From contig KN805404.1 of assembly GCA_000818945.1 (NCBI GenBank), positions 1 through 64,000 of the forward strand: a stretch of 64,000 nt of DNA, written 5' to 3'. This document shows positions 9,025 to 19,710 of this stretch, one piece after another (within the stretch, counting starts at the first letter, position 1; every line of letters begins with the position of its first letter). Under the pieces are notes generated by a model. That model searched no databases. It worked only from the letters and a program-made list of their open reading frames with translations, and was not told the origin of the DNA. The translations under genes were made by a program, and so were the position numbers. The stretch comes from Schizochytrium sp. CCTCC M209059. Its lineage: Eukaryota; Sar; Bigyra; Thraustochytrida; Thraustochytriidae.

Positions 9025-12000
9025 TCAAAACTGGGCAAAGTCCACGCGCATAAAGTCTTCGCCTTCCTCTGCTAGCTCGGCTAGAAACTTGTCTTTGAGA
9101 GTCCATTCCGAACGTAGGTTTCTGGCCATTGCCTGAATCGGATGTACAAGAGTCTCCACGATGGCGGGCACAACATCCATGCTTTCGTCCTCCGTGCGCG
9201 ACAGTTCGCCGGCCTGGCGAAGCACGAGGTCGCGAGGGCTGCGTCGTGTCCTCTTCGGCGTGGGCTCGATCCTCTCCAGACGCTCCGGTCGCGTCTTGCG
9301 TAAAAGGATGGACGACGTCGACGACGGAACAGTCCCAGCACACGAGACTTCGAAAACGAGAGTTTCTCCTTCTGGCTGACTACGCTTGTTGTCGAGGACG
9401 TGATCGATGAGCAATTGCCAAACGAACGCAATTTCCTCCGGAAGCAGCAGATTCAAGTTGCTCAGCACGGAGGCTCCGATAGCGTTTTCCACAAAAGCCA
9501 CAATCTGCTCGTCGGGAATGGGCTCGATGGCGTTGTCTTGCACAAATTGAACGAGGTCGACCTTCGGCGAGATGTCTGTTTCTGTTGTGGGTTCGGTTCG
9601 CGCGGGAGTAGGAGGCGCAAGGCAACAGCGAGTCACGGCCTCGCAAGCGGCATCAATCGTTGATGAATCGTTCCAATCCGTAGGTAGCCCAAATGCATTC
9701 ACAAACTCCGGAGCGGGCCATGTCGCATTCTCAGTGGCGCGAATGCGAGGCACGATGCTTTCCCGCAAGTGATCGTTGAAAGCCGTGATCCACTGCGCCG
9801 CCGCATCTCGGGCCACGATCCATGGATCATCTTCTGGGCTCGTAAGGTGCGCGGAAGGATACAATATGTCTTCGACGCGGACAATATCCCGGACCGCGAA
9901 ACAATGAACGACATTCGACGCGTCGCCTTTCTTTTCCGTGCACAACTCCGCGAGCACCGTCTCAATTGCGTGCGCGCGCCAGAAGCTATGTTCCTCGTGA
10001 TCTTGAGCGCTTGCGTCCTCAGGCAGGTTATACTCTGCAAAGAGCTTCTCTGCCATGTCCAACTTTTCAGAACCTTCAAAGGCCCCGAGCAAGACAGACG
10101 CGAACCAGCACTTGAGTGCCTGCGGTGCGAGCGCTACGTTCTCGGAACAGACTTCAATCTCGGCAGCGCTGAGGCCATAGTCTTGTAGCGCGACCTCTTG
10201 CTGCCACGCTTCGATGAAAGCCTGTGCCTGGAGCATTGCGTCGATGCGCGGGAAGATTTTCGGGGCCTCCTGGACAAGCCAGCGCAAAAGGGCATCCAGG
10301 TCACCCGCCGTGAGCAAGTTGGGGTTATCGAGAAGACGATCCGAAGGACAGCAGAGGCTCTGGACCGCGACAGTCGAATCAAGGCCAAGAAGCTCGCAAA
10401 CCTGCTCGCGATCGGCGGATGACACTTTGTGCGTCACTCGATTCGCGGCCTCTGGGACCACGACGGCACATACGGTGCAGTCCTTTTGAGCGAGACGCGA
10501 GGCGCGCGAGATTGCACTGCAGATCTCATCCCACTCGAAAGGACCATGAGAAAGAGGATGTGGCACGATTACGCAGAGCGCATCAGCACCCTGTGATTCG
10601 CTGATCCCTGTCTCATCAAGACCGCATGCTTTGATCGCAACGTGCACACGACGTAAGTCTACCTCCGACGCCACCATCTGGAAAGACGCGAGCGTGGACG
10701 TCCCGTGCATGTGACCCGGCCCGCACAAGCGTGCCCGAATCCATGAGGCTGCAGTTGCGCCGTCCGCGTCGTGGGACGCGGCAGGAAAAACACAGAGTTT
10801 CCACGTAAGAAAGTCAGCTTGCCCTGGATTTGCGCTCGCGATCATCTGGACCAGCGCCGGAACGTCAAGTCCAGGAGGCAGCGAACGTTTTGGGGGAGCA
10901 AACGGAGGAGCATCGAAAGCTGTGAAACTTTGCAGAGCTTTATGAGGTCGTGGTGCGGGAGCAAAGACGCCGTCGCCGAGAAAAGGTGCGAGACTGGCGC
11001 GAAAGGTCCGAACTCGCGCTTTCGCAGCAGTTGAAAGTCGCGTAAACCGAGTCCAAGCCTCGAAGACGGGTGTCAGACGCTCTCGTCGCGCTGCAATGAG
11101 ATTTGCGAATTGCTTCTCAACTTGGCGGCTGTGTCGATCTTCAGATGACATGCGGACGCGTTCGTGCTGTTCACGTCCACGCTGGAGTTGAAGCTTGGCT
11201 TCGGCCTGTGCTCGCGCAGCTTCTTCGGCTTCCTTGCGCATGCGCTCCTGTTCCTCAGCTTGGAGTTTGGCACGAAGCGCGGCCTCTCGAGCCGCCTGAG
11301 CTTCTCGTTCCTGACGAGCACGTTCCGCGGCTTCTTTCTCCTCCTTTGCGAGGCGGGCCCGCTCCGCTTCTTGGGCTGCAGCCTGGACACGGAGTCGCTC
11401 GCGTGTTCTCTCCTCTGCAATTCGAGCATTCTTTGCTTGTTCTTGTCTTTGCTCTTGCTGCTGCTTTTCTTGTTCCACTTGAAAGGGATCTCGCGCCGTA
11501 TTGACAACTGGGGAATCCGATGCAGGTTTTTGCTCCAGGGTTGGCGGTTGCTGCAATTGAAAGGAAGAATTTTGGCGCTTAAGAGCAGGGCTCGACGACG
11601 AGTCATTTGACGCGTGGAATTTTGGTGCGACAGAAAAGGATCCGAATGCAGACGACGGTTGACTGTTGGAACCTGGAGGTCCCCTACGCGTCGTCTTCGA
11701 GTCCTCATGTTCCGAGCCAGAATACGCCAATTGCGAAGCGGCTCCAAAAGCCGAGGCTGAATTGCTTTGGAGAGCTGGTGCAGGTGTGGCGAGCGAACCA
11801 AGTTCCTTCTTGAGAGGCGCTGTTGAGCTTGATGCGGAGGAGGAAAAGGGTGATGCAGTTGCATTTGAAGCGTTCGTAGCAGACTGTGTAAAGGAAGCTG
11901 TACTTGCTGGAAATTTTGCAAAGGAGGAGGTAGAGGCAGCTGGAGTCTTTGCAGAGAAATGAGAAGACGAAAAGGACGAGGACGAGGAGAAGGAGGAGGA

Positions 12001-15000
12001 GGAAGAAGAAGAGGAAGAGGCCTTTCGGTCGTCGGCATCGTTGAGTCGCTGATGGGAAACGTCGAGTCCACGCACAATTTGACGTCGGGGCGGGTACTCC
12101 GCCTGCGGAGAACGACCAAAACGCTTATCCTCAACAAGTGTGAGCACACGACGCGGAAAACGTGTGTCGGGGTGCGCAAGCTTGCGCACCTTACCAAACT
12201 CAACGTGAAGATCGTCTTGAGACGGAAGCCCAACGTATTTGGTAAAAGCGCGCGCGTGCTCAGCGTCCTCAAAGCATAGCATCTCCGCGAGCTTCTCAAA
12301 AGAGTAGTGCGCATCACCCTGGCGAGACGTGGCACCATTGAGAACAAGGAGAGCATCGCGCCAAACTCGTTCGAGCAAGCCGTGCATGAGGCAGCCCACA
12401 AGATATGGTGTCTGCGGAGAGCGAAGCAGCCGAAAAAAGGAAACAAAATCTCGACGATGCAATGCGCGCGTAACTTGCAGAGCAATTCGAAGCCAGGTAG
12501 TTTGGCGTAATGCAGACGGCAAATCACGAATGTACACGGCCACAGTAAAGACGTCTGAAGCTTGCATAAGGATATAGTACGCTCGAAACTCAGCCTCTCG
12601 ACGAAGAATGTGGGCCTTTTGAGACTCTTGCTGAGACGATGAAGGCGAGAGTGCGTGGGCGCGAGCATACATTCCGTTCAACGCCTTGAGACAATTGTTC
12701 GCCTCTTGTCGATTGAGCGTCTCATCGTGACCTTCGGCCTTGGAAACATTGCAAAGCTGTTCGTCGACCATGATGTGCATGCGCGCACATTCCTCGAACA
12801 CCCGCACGCAATTAGCCGAAAGGGGCCCATTTTCCTCGAGAAAGCCCTGCAGACTAAAGTCTTTGCGAACGGATCGCGTGCGATCCTGAAGAAACGAGAT
12901 CACAAAGGCAGGGGTAGGTGTGGCGCCATCACCGGCGCGATAGAGGTCAGAGTCCCTGAACCGTGGATCAGCGCCCCGCTCGGGGCGATCGAGAATGTCG
13001 TCCCAAAGATAGTCGATGGTGCGCGCGAGCACAGACTCGGGGCGTACAATATCTGGAATATCAAGAACCATACCGGCTGATGACCGCATGAATGACTTGA
13101 CGGTTAGCTCGTACTTGGAAGGAAGCTCTGGCATCTCCGGATGTTGTCTCTCCAGGAGGTGCAAGGAATTTTCATGGTATCGTCGATCTGTCTCGGACTT
13201 GGGGCACATTTTCATGCACTCTCCAACAAGAAACTTGCCCTTTTCTCGTGGCGTCGCGCCCATGATGGGCGGCTGTGTAGGGTCTGCAGACACGTGTGGT
13301 GTCGAAGAAACAGGTCTAGCGAGCTTAAAACGCTCGGCGCGTTTGCGTCGCGCAAAGTTAGCGTCCGACTCACCATCGCCGCGGCTATCGTCGTCGTCGT
13401 CGTCGTCATCGTCGTCGTCCTCGCGCTCGTCCTCGGCGCCGTCGCTGCTCACAGCACTAAAGCTGCTCGAAATGGCGCGACCTGCTGAAGAGAGTTTCCG
13501 CGAAGCTGGCTGTGACTGCTGCGTTCGTTTCTTCATCTTGGGGTCCAAGCTTGCGAGATTCGTAGCTGGTCCCGGGGCTTGCGAACCTTGCTGCTTCTTT
13601 TGCTCTCGTGCCTTTTTCTGCCGCTCAAGTTCGGCAATACGCGCCTCCATCATGGCTTTGCGTCGCGCTTTGTCATCGCGAGAGATTTCGGCAATCTTCT
13701 CGCTGTTGGCGGACGTTGCTGCCTTAAAACGGTTTCCGGCACTTGCACTCGCGCCCCCGGCGCCGTCATCGTTGTTGCTGCTTGCACTAGCTAATGATGG
13801 CCCTGCTTTGGGGCCGACTCCGGAGCCGCCGAAGCGAGCCTTGACGGAAGTGCCACCAATCTTATGCATCGCCTTTCGCACAACTTTGCTCGCTGTCACA
13901 ATATTGCCGAAAACGATTTGCGCTGTGCTCTGGTTTGCACGTACTTGCACGGTTTCTACGGTTCCAAACTTGGAAAAATACTCAAAGAGAGCATCCTCGT
14001 CAATCGGCGCTCCGCGGAGTGAGAGCTGGACTTCCTTGCGGGCAGGCGTCTTGCCTGAGCGAGATGAAGTATCCTGATCAGCTTCGCGCTTGCGGCGACC
14101 ACGTCCGCTGCCATCTTGCTCTTTTTGTTGAGATTGTTGATCCTGCTCTCCTTGGCTGCTCCCAAAGCCCGACTCGAATGAGGATTCGTTAAATGATGAG
14201 CGCTTGAAGCCACTACCAGTGCCGCGCGAAGCGCCTCCGAATCCGCTCGACGTCGCAGTCGCTGAGGCCTTTCCAAAGCCCTTTGGCTTCTGGCCTTTGC
14301 CAAAGCCGCCAGGACCACCCGCGTCTCCAGAACCGAAGCCAGATGAGGATCCAAAGCCGGAAGTTGCGGCCCCGAAGCCCGCAAATCCGCCTCCTGCTGT
14401 CCTTGTGCTGGAGGCCGTATCGTCCGCGCCGCTGGAGGCGTTCGCGCTCTTACCAAAGCCCGAGGCTTGCGCACGGTTGCCAAAATTACCGCTACTCGTT
14501 TGGCTCTTCGATCCGAAGCCGAAGGTACCCGCTGGAGTTGGCCCGGAAGAAGCCGGCGACCCACCACGGGCTCCACCAAAAGCTCCGGCGCCAAATCCAG
14601 AGCCTCCCGAGGACGATGATTGTGCGTTGTTACTGTTTCCACCGAAAGTACCGGCGTTTTTGGCATGCGCTACTTTGCCAGAGCCACTTGACTTGGCACC
14701 CCCTGCTGATGGCGAGGTCGACACTGTCGCTGCAGACCCGAAACCGCTTGCTCGACCAAAGCCCTGTGAAGACCGATTTGCGTTTGGTCCGCTTTTGGCC
14801 GTCGCTGTAGCAGCGCCACCACCACTACCACCACCACCACCACCAAAGCCTGCGCGATTTCCAAAACCAGCAGGACTTGAGGCCTGTCCGAAACCTTGAC
14901 CGCTCGAACGACCGAAACCACCGCCAGAGGCCGATGATGACTGATTGCTTTGGCCCGCGCCAAAACCGCCTGAACCAAAACCGGGCTTTTTGTCGGCCTC

Positions 15001-15654
15001 TCCTGCGCGCTTATTACCCCCAAACCCTGCACCGAAGCCACGATTTGCACTCTCCTTTTTGCCAGCAGGATTCTTCCCGAAACCGAATCCAGAAGTGCCT
15101 GTACTATTCCCTCCAGAAGATCCGAAGCCTTGGTTGCCTGAAGTACCACCACTGGCATTGCCGAATCCGCCTTTGGCGGCGGCGCCAAATCCACCGGTAG
15201 AATTTGCCGCCGTTGATGATGACGATGATGATGATGATAATGAGGACGATGACTTCCCGAAGCCACCTTTGTTTGAGGATTGTCCAAAGCCACCTGAAGC
15301 CGTCGATTTCCCGAAGCCACCTGGAGCCGTCGATTTCCCGAAGCCACCTGTATGTGAAGATCCACCAAAACCACCTGGAGCTGTTGATTTTCCAAAGCCG
15401 CTGCCAGCACCAGAGTTGCCGCCAAAGCCCCCTGGGGCAGACGACTTCCCGAAGCCGCCAGCTCCGCCAGTGTTGGCACCAAATCCTCCAGATGCGGCCC
15501 TTCCAAAGCCTGAGGATCCGGCGGCCCCAAAGCCGCTCGCTGCGCCAAAGCCGCCGCCAAAACCTCCTCCGCTGGCAGCTTGATTTCCTCTTCCGCTATT
15601 ATTGTTGGCGTTAGTATTGTTGCTGCCTCCGTTGTTGCCGCCGAAGGAGAACAT
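9025..15654 (-). CDS. GANP/MCM3AP-like mRNA export protein (FG repeats, RRM, SAC3 domain)
   Basis: This 2209-residue protein should act at the nuclear pore as scaffold of a TREX-2-type mRNA export complex. Residues 1 to ~520 are a dense array of GFG repeats as in FG nucleoporins. An RRM-like domain follows at about 535-612 (VQLSLRGAPIDEDALFEYF), then a Lys/Glu-rich stretch and an Asp tract. The SAC3/GANP domain spans about 800-1190, opening with VGECMKMCPKSE. A Ser-rich linker and a long charged coiled coil (about 1390-1535) lead into a ~670-residue C-terminal region matching the position of the MCM3AP C-terminus. This domain order is that of animal GANP. The open frame reaches 15765, but that codon is GTG. 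The ATG at 15654 (MFSFGGNN) gives the expected nucleoporin-like N-terminus. It is convergent with the myosin gene, 143 bases away. Confidence 0.92.
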   Translation of the reverse strand: MFSFGGNNGGSNNTNANNNSGRGNQAASGGGFGGGFGAASGFGAAGSSGFGRAASGGFGANTGGAGGFGKSSAPGGFGGNSGAGSGFGKSTAPGGFGGSSHTGGFGKSTAPGGFGKSTASGGFGQSSNKGGFGKSSSSLSSSSSSSSTAANSTGGFGAAAKGGFGNASGGTSGNQGFGSSGGNSTGTSGFGFGKNPAGKKESANRGFGAGFGGNKRAGEADKKPGFGSGGFGAGQSNQSSSASGGGFGRSSGQGFGQASSPAGFGNRAGFGGGGGGSGGGAATATAKSGPNANRSSQGFGRASGFGSAATVSTSPSAGGAKSSGSGKVAHAKNAGTFGGNSNNAQSSSSGGSGFGAGAFGGARGGSPASSGPTPAGTFGFGSKSQTSSGNFGNRAQASGFGKSANASSGADDTASSTRTAGGGFAGFGAATSGFGSSSGFGSGDAGGPGGFGKGQKPKGFGKASATATSSGFGGASRGTGSGFKRSSFNESSFESGFGSSQGEQDQQSQQKEQDGSGRGRRKREADQDTSSRSGKTPARKEVQLSLRGAPIDEDALFEYFSKFGTVETVQVRANQSTAQIVFGNIVTASKVVRKAMHKIGGTSVKARFGGSGVGPKAGPSLASASSNNDDGAGGASASAGNRFKAATSANSEKIAEISRDDKARRKAMMEARIAELERQKKAREQKKQQGSQAPGPATNLASLDPKMKKRTQQSQPASRKLSSAGRAISSSFSAVSSDGAEDEREDDDDDDDDDDDSRGDGESDANFARRKRAERFKLARPVSSTPHVSADPTQPPIMGATPREKGKFLVGECMKMCPKSETDRRYHENSLHLLERQHPEMPELPSKYELTVKSFMRSSAGMVLDIPDIVRPESVLARTIDYLWDDILDRPERGADPRFRDSDLYRAGDGATPTPAFVISFLQDRTRSVRKDFSLQGFLEENGPLSANCVRVFEECARMHIMVDEQLCNVSKAEGHDETLNRQEANNCLKALNGMYARAHALSPSSSQQESQKAHILRREAEFRAYYILMQASDVFTVAVYIRDLPSALRQTTWLRIALQVTRALHRRDFVSFFRLLRSPQTPYLVGCLMHGLLERVWRDALLVLNGATSRQGDAHYSFEKLAEMLCFEDAEHARAFTKYVGLPSQDDLHVEFGKVRKLAHPDTRFPRRVLTLVEDKRFGRSPQAEYPPRRQIVRGLDVSHQRLNDADDRKASSSSSSSSSFSSSSSFSSSHFSAKTPAASTSSFAKFPASTASFTQSATNASNATASPFSSSASSSTAPLKKELGSLATPAPALQSNSASAFGAASQLAYSGSEHEDSKTTRRGPPGSNSQPSSAFGSFSVAPKFHASNDSSSSPALKRQNSSFQLQQPPTLEQKPASDSPVVNTARDPFQVEQEKQQQEQRQEQAKNARIAEERTRERLRVQAAAQEAERARLAKEEKEAAERARQEREAQAAREAALRAKLQAEEQERMRKEAEEAARAQAEAKLQLQRGREQHERVRMSSEDRHSRQVEKQFANLIAARRERLTPVFEAWTRFTRLSTAAKARVRTFRASLAPFLGDGVFAPAPRPHKALQSFTAFDAPPFAPPKRSLPPGLDVPALVQMIASANPGQADFLTWKLCVFPAASHDADGATAASWIRARLCGPGHMHGTSTLASFQMVASEVDLRRVHVAIKACGLDETGISESQGADALCVIVPHPLSHGPFEWDEICSAISRASRLAQKDCTVCAVVVPEAANRVTHKVSSADREQVCELLGLDSTVAVQSLCCPSDRLLDNPNLLTAGDLDALLRWLVQEAPKIFPRIDAMLQAQAFIEAWQQEVALQDYGLSAAEIEVCSENVALAPQALKCWFASVLLGAFEGSEKLDMAEKLFAEYNLPEDASAQDHEEHSFWRAHAIETVLAELCTEKKGDASNVVHCFAVRDIVRVEDILYPSAHLTSPEDDPWIVARDAAAQWITAFNDHLRESIVPRIRATENATWPAPEFVNAFGLPTDWNDSSTIDAACEAVTRCCLAPPTPARTEPTTETDISPKVDLVQFVQDNAIEPIPDEQIVAFVENAIGASVLSNLNLLLPEEIAFVWQLLIDHVLDNKRSQPEGETLVFEVSCAGTVPSSTSSILLRKTRPERLERIEPTPKRTRRSPRDLVLRQAGELSRTEDESMDVVPAIVETLVHPIQAMARNLRSEWTLKDKFLAELAEEGEDFMRVDFAQF

Positions 15655-18103
15655 TATGGCGTCGAGGTCACCGACGGACTTGGCGTCGCGCTCGTGACGG
15701 CGGGCCCGACCCAGCCACGCCAGGTCGAGCCACGTAAATAATTGAGCTTTGGCAGCGCTGCCCACCGTTCACAAGGCACCTGCAAACGCCCAGGACGAGG
15801 CTGCCTTGTTGATTCCCGCCTGGTCTTCGTCTCGCTCCGCCGCGCCGTGCCGCGCAGGTCGCGCAAGCCGCGCGCCGGGGGGCACGACGTGCGCTACGCG
15901 CCGCGCAAGCCGCTCGCTCGTCGCGGTTGCCGCGTTATTTTGGCACTGGCGTGCCTGCTCGACGCCGGCGAATCTTGTTTTTCCGCTACCCCCCTGCTTC
16001 TAGTAGGGCCTAGTCCTGGGTTGAAAAGCATGACTTTACAGATGGTTCATTCGAGGTGCGACGAGAGCGCAATTTTCAGACTGCTGGGAGAAATAATTGA
16101 GATGCGTCTGCCGACTTTCTGATGGAAAGAACAAGTCTACGCCGACCGGCACTGGAGATGGGAGAAAAGGTGGATTTAGGCGCTTCGGGAAAACCTCGGT
16201 CGACACGAGTCTCGCTTTGGTGCTAGACTGATTGACATTTAGAGAGTCATCATTGCATTGTGAATGATTATGCCTTGAATTCAATGCAAAAGACGTCAGC
16301 AAAGTGAAAGCATCCTTTAGATTATACTTGCGTTATCCGATGTCTGCGTTATCGACGCGGCAAGGCACCGCGATAAGAACTTCATTCTTGTGGAAACTTG
16401 TAGAAAATGGAAATGACGTGAACAGAAATCAGTGCCACAGGAGCGGTGAGGTCAATCCTACACCCATGGGGAGTCCCCTATGAATCAATATTTCCTGGAC
16501 CACGTGCTTTCCCACGTCAACTTTGACGTAAGTCTAACTCTGTATTTGGCGTGGGCAAGCAGCGGTTCGGAGACTCGGCAAGATTTGCCAACCATGTATT
16601 TACCACGAGATAAACCAAGGTGAGAACCGGAGTTGAGTCTCAAGACAGGATCAAGTCCTATTTTGGCCAGACTCGAATCAACCCTTGCGAACATAGCCAT
16701 ATAAAAAATCTTTTTTTTTCCCATTCAAGCAATTCTATCACATTCTGAACATTTTAAGCAGGTCTAGCTATACGTACAAGGTGCGCTTGAATCGTTTTCA
16801 AACTCTTTTTCCTCCCAAGCGAGATTCTGATGGCATGCCTTTTGTGTCTCGAAGAAGAGGGCGGAACTGCATAATGTCGGTCGACTCGCTTAGATAATTT
16901 GCTGGCCTATCAGCAAGAACAATCGGGAATCAACAGTTGCGCCCCCCTCCTCCTCCCCCCCCGCCCCTTCCCCAAGTCGACCATCAATCATTTTTTTTCG
17001 CTGAAATGATCAAGATCTTCTTCTTCTCCTTCTTCTTTGCTGACCATTTCAGCGTGCGTCCACATTTTCATACTCATCACCGCACTTTCTACCTTTTGTC
17101 TGAGCACATTCACGGCACAGCATTCATGCATCGCCGCTTTCTTCTGAGCGAGGATTGGCTGGTCACGATTGTCATCAAAACTTCAAAGTGAGTGCACTTT
17201 GGTCCAGCCAGATCACACCCGACACCGCTCCAACCATGGAATATTTGTAGGGGAACTTCACGGGACAGGTATTATTCGCACAGATGCGTTCTAGCCACAA
17301 GCCCAAGCAACTCGAAAGGTAGTCACAAGATTTTCTTCAAGCCATGGTGTGCGAGGTGGGGGAGGAAGGGCACCTGCCATCCCACCACCATGGGGGCTGC
17401 CAAGGTTTCCGCTGCCAAGGCTTCTCTCCCCCCGCACGCGCAAAGGTCGCGAGAAGCCCGACGTTCGCCTGCTCTTCGTCCTGCCGCTCGCGAGGTCGGC
17501 ACGCGCACGTTTGGCATCTGCGATGAACGGGGTCTAGGCCTAGTCGAAGAAGAGGCGCCCTCGCTCGCTCACTCGCACGCTCGCTTCCCACGCGACGTGG
17601 ACGCGTGCTCTGCTGCGAAGACAGGCAGCTCGCTGCACGATGACCAGGCCGCCTGCGCGCGGCGGCGACGGCGAAGAGCAGCCGCCCATCGTGGATCGCA
17701 AAGCGGTCGCTCGCCCGAATGTGGTAGGAGGGTCGCGCGGCTGGTCGTTTGGTTGGCGACGCGACGGCGGTCAGAGTCGATCTTAACGGAGGCGCAAGTC
17801 GGGAATGGCGCGTGACAAGTCCACATCGCGCGGCCGCGCAAGTGCACAACCGGCGCCACACAATCGGGAATGCCGCGGGCTCTGACATCGATCATCGTCA
17901 CTCGTTCGTTCATTCATTCATTCATACATTCACTCATTCTATCAATCAATCGATCGTTCGATCGATCGATCAAGCGGCGCGCGACGCCTGGACCCCGGCC
18001 GGCGACGAGGCAGCGCGCGCGGCGCCGTGGCGCGGAGGACGCCTCTCTTTCTCCCGCCCCCGGAGGTTGCTCAGCAGAGGCGGCTCGCGCGAAAAGGAGA
18101 GGT
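15655..18103. other. Divergent intergenic region between GANP-like and GARP genes
   Basis: The two genes are transcribed away from each other, so this 2.4 kb should hold both promoters and leaders. Both edges are GC-rich. The middle (about 16020-17200) is noticeably more AT-rich and contains no protein-like frame, pyrimidine tracts near 16710 and 16940-17035, and no transposon I can recognise. Two GCGCAAGT-type elements lie at about 17791-17857 before the GARP gene, along with TTCA and ATCG microsatellites near 17905-17970. Confidence 0.5.
17791..17857 (+). promoter_or_regulatory. Two GCGCAAGT-type promoter elements
   Basis: GGCGCAAGTCGGGAATGGCG at 17791 and CCGCGCAAGTGCAC at 17834 resemble the larger cluster upstream of the casein kinase 2 beta gene. 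They lie about 250-310 bases before the GARP gene start. A role in transcription is inferred only from recurrence. Confidence 0.4.
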
Positions 18104-19453
18104 ATGATGAAGACGGCACGCGTGAACAAGAAGCGCGTGCGCGAGGCGGAGCCGGAGCCCGCGGGCCCCAAGGCCAAGCGCTGCACGGACTGCACGTCGA
18201 CCGAGTCCGTGGACAGATGCGAGAGCATTTTCCACGAAGCTGGCACCAAGGCACTCAGTGGGCCTGGCGAAATCGAGCTCGCGACGGGGCCCACTGTTGC
18301 CGCGTCTCTCACCGCTGCCGCTGTGAAGCTTGCCAAAGCCTCGCGCGGCGCCAAAGCGAGCAATAGCAGCGCAAGCGTCACGAGCGCCGAAGAAGCCGAT
18401 GCAAGCAAGGGCGAGCCCACAAATTCCTCGGGCGGCGCAGCCAAATCCAAGTCCCGGCGCCTCGTTTGGAACGAGCGGATGCACGTCAAGTTTCTGAGCA
18501 TCATCTTCGATATTGGTCTTGAGCATGCCTCGCCGCGCAAAATTCTCGACCGCTGGGGCCTCTTTGAGCGTGGAAGTCTCGACAGTGGCCACGTCAAGTC
18601 GCATTTGCAGAAATACCGCTCGAATTCGAAGCGCACAAAGGATGTTTTCTCTGAACAGCTCGAGGCTGCGCTCAAGCAAGCTTGCGACGATCAAATTAAT
18701 GTGCAGCACTCGTATCCCTTTCCACGTGGGACAAAGACCCCCATCAGCGCGCTGGATATGAAGGCTATCATGGACGAAGACCATGATTGCCCTTTTGTTC
18801 CCTGCCCAAGCACCGAAGACATGCAAAAGGGTCTGATCATGCAGCGCCCGCACTCTTTTGCGGATCCTCACGAAAATGGAGAGCCCTGTCTCCACCAAGG
18901 CTCTCTAGATCCGGTAGGACCCGCGTCTTCGTCTTCCTCTTCGGCATCGTCGTCGTCGTCGTCGACGACGACGACAGGTTTGGTTCCCAATTCTACTAGC
19001 GTGCATTCTCTTGCGAGAAACGCGCAGCGGCCTATGCTTCACTCCGAGAACCATGCTTCGGTGTCGCACCATTACGGCCATCTTCACTACGCTCGCGGCA
19101 GTCACCTTCACGGGGCTTCTCATCAGGTGAGCATGCCTCTGCGTGAGGATCACCCGCTTGAGAATCAGCGCAACAATCAACATCATCGGCATCTGCGTCA
19201 GCACCATGCTAACATTCATGATTATCACCGTCACCATCACCATCATCATCATGCTCATGGACATGGACATGGACATGGAAATCCGCATCATCCCGGCCAC
19301 GGCCACGGGCATGTTCTGCATGCTCATGGCCGTGGCCATGGTCATTCTCATGATGATGCCATGTCCGATGCCATTTTCGCGGATTGCCTCGAGTGTCTTC
19401 TCTCACCCGCCGCCGAGCCTGCGGAGACTGAAGAATCTTCGGCTGTTGCGTGA
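18104..19453 (+). CDS. GARP/MYB-like (SHLQKYR) transcription factor, His-rich
   Basis: This encodes a 449-residue probable DNA-binding regulator. A single MYB-like domain of the GARP type is at about residues 118-178. It begins RLVWNERMHVKF and ends with the diagnostic VKSHLQKYR, a motif best known from plant GARP and ARR-B factors. The N-terminus is basic and Ala/Ser-rich. The C-terminal half has Ser/Thr tracts and a striking His/Gly segment near 19150-19350 (HHHHHHHAHGHGHGHG), then an acidic tail. The frame is open upstream to an ATG at 17870, but that stretch translates TTCA and ATCG microsatellites, so I take the tandem ATGs at 18104/18107. No response-regulator receiver domain is visible. 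The target genes are unknown. Confidence 0.87.
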   Translation: MMKTARVNKKRVREAEPEPAGPKAKRCTDCTSTESVDRCESIFHEAGTKALSGPGEIELATGPTVAASLTAAAVKLAKASRGAKASNSSASVTSAEEADASKGEPTNSSGGAAKSKSRRLVWNERMHVKFLSIIFDIGLEHASPRKILDRWGLFERGSLDSGHVKSHLQKYRSNSKRTKDVFSEQLEAALKQACDDQINVQHSYPFPRGTKTPISALDMKAIMDEDHDCPFVPCPSTEDMQKGLIMQRPHSFADPHENGEPCLHQGSLDPVGPASSSSSSASSSSSSTTTTGLVPNSTSVHSLARNAQRPMLHSENHASVSHHYGHLHYARGSHLHGASHQVSMPLREDHPLENQRNNQHHRHLRQHHANIHDYHRHHHHHHHAHGHGHGHGNPHHPGHGHGHVLHAHGRGHGHSHDDAMSDAIFADCLECLLSPAAEPAETEESSAVA

Positions 19454-19710
19454 GCAATAAATGCTTCCGACCACCGCGCGAGCAAGTTTTGTATGGGACG
19501 CAAGGAGCACATGCGATGACATTCTCCATTTCCTGCCCTGCACTCCTTCTCTGTAGCGGCTTGCACTGACTGCATTGCATGTTCTTCTTCTTTTTCTATC
19601 AAGGCAATCTTTGATTCTTTTCTTTTATGCTTTTACTCTTGAATTCCTGGTTTGTATGTGATCCTGTTTTGTCGTAGAAAAGTGCAGGAGTGTGATCGAT
19701 CATACTTGTA

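Noticed and set aside
17870..18103. N-terminal extension of the GARP protein from the ATG at 17870
   Set aside because: It encodes TTCA and ATCG repeat translations; the ATG pair at 18104/18107 starts a sensible basic N-terminus.
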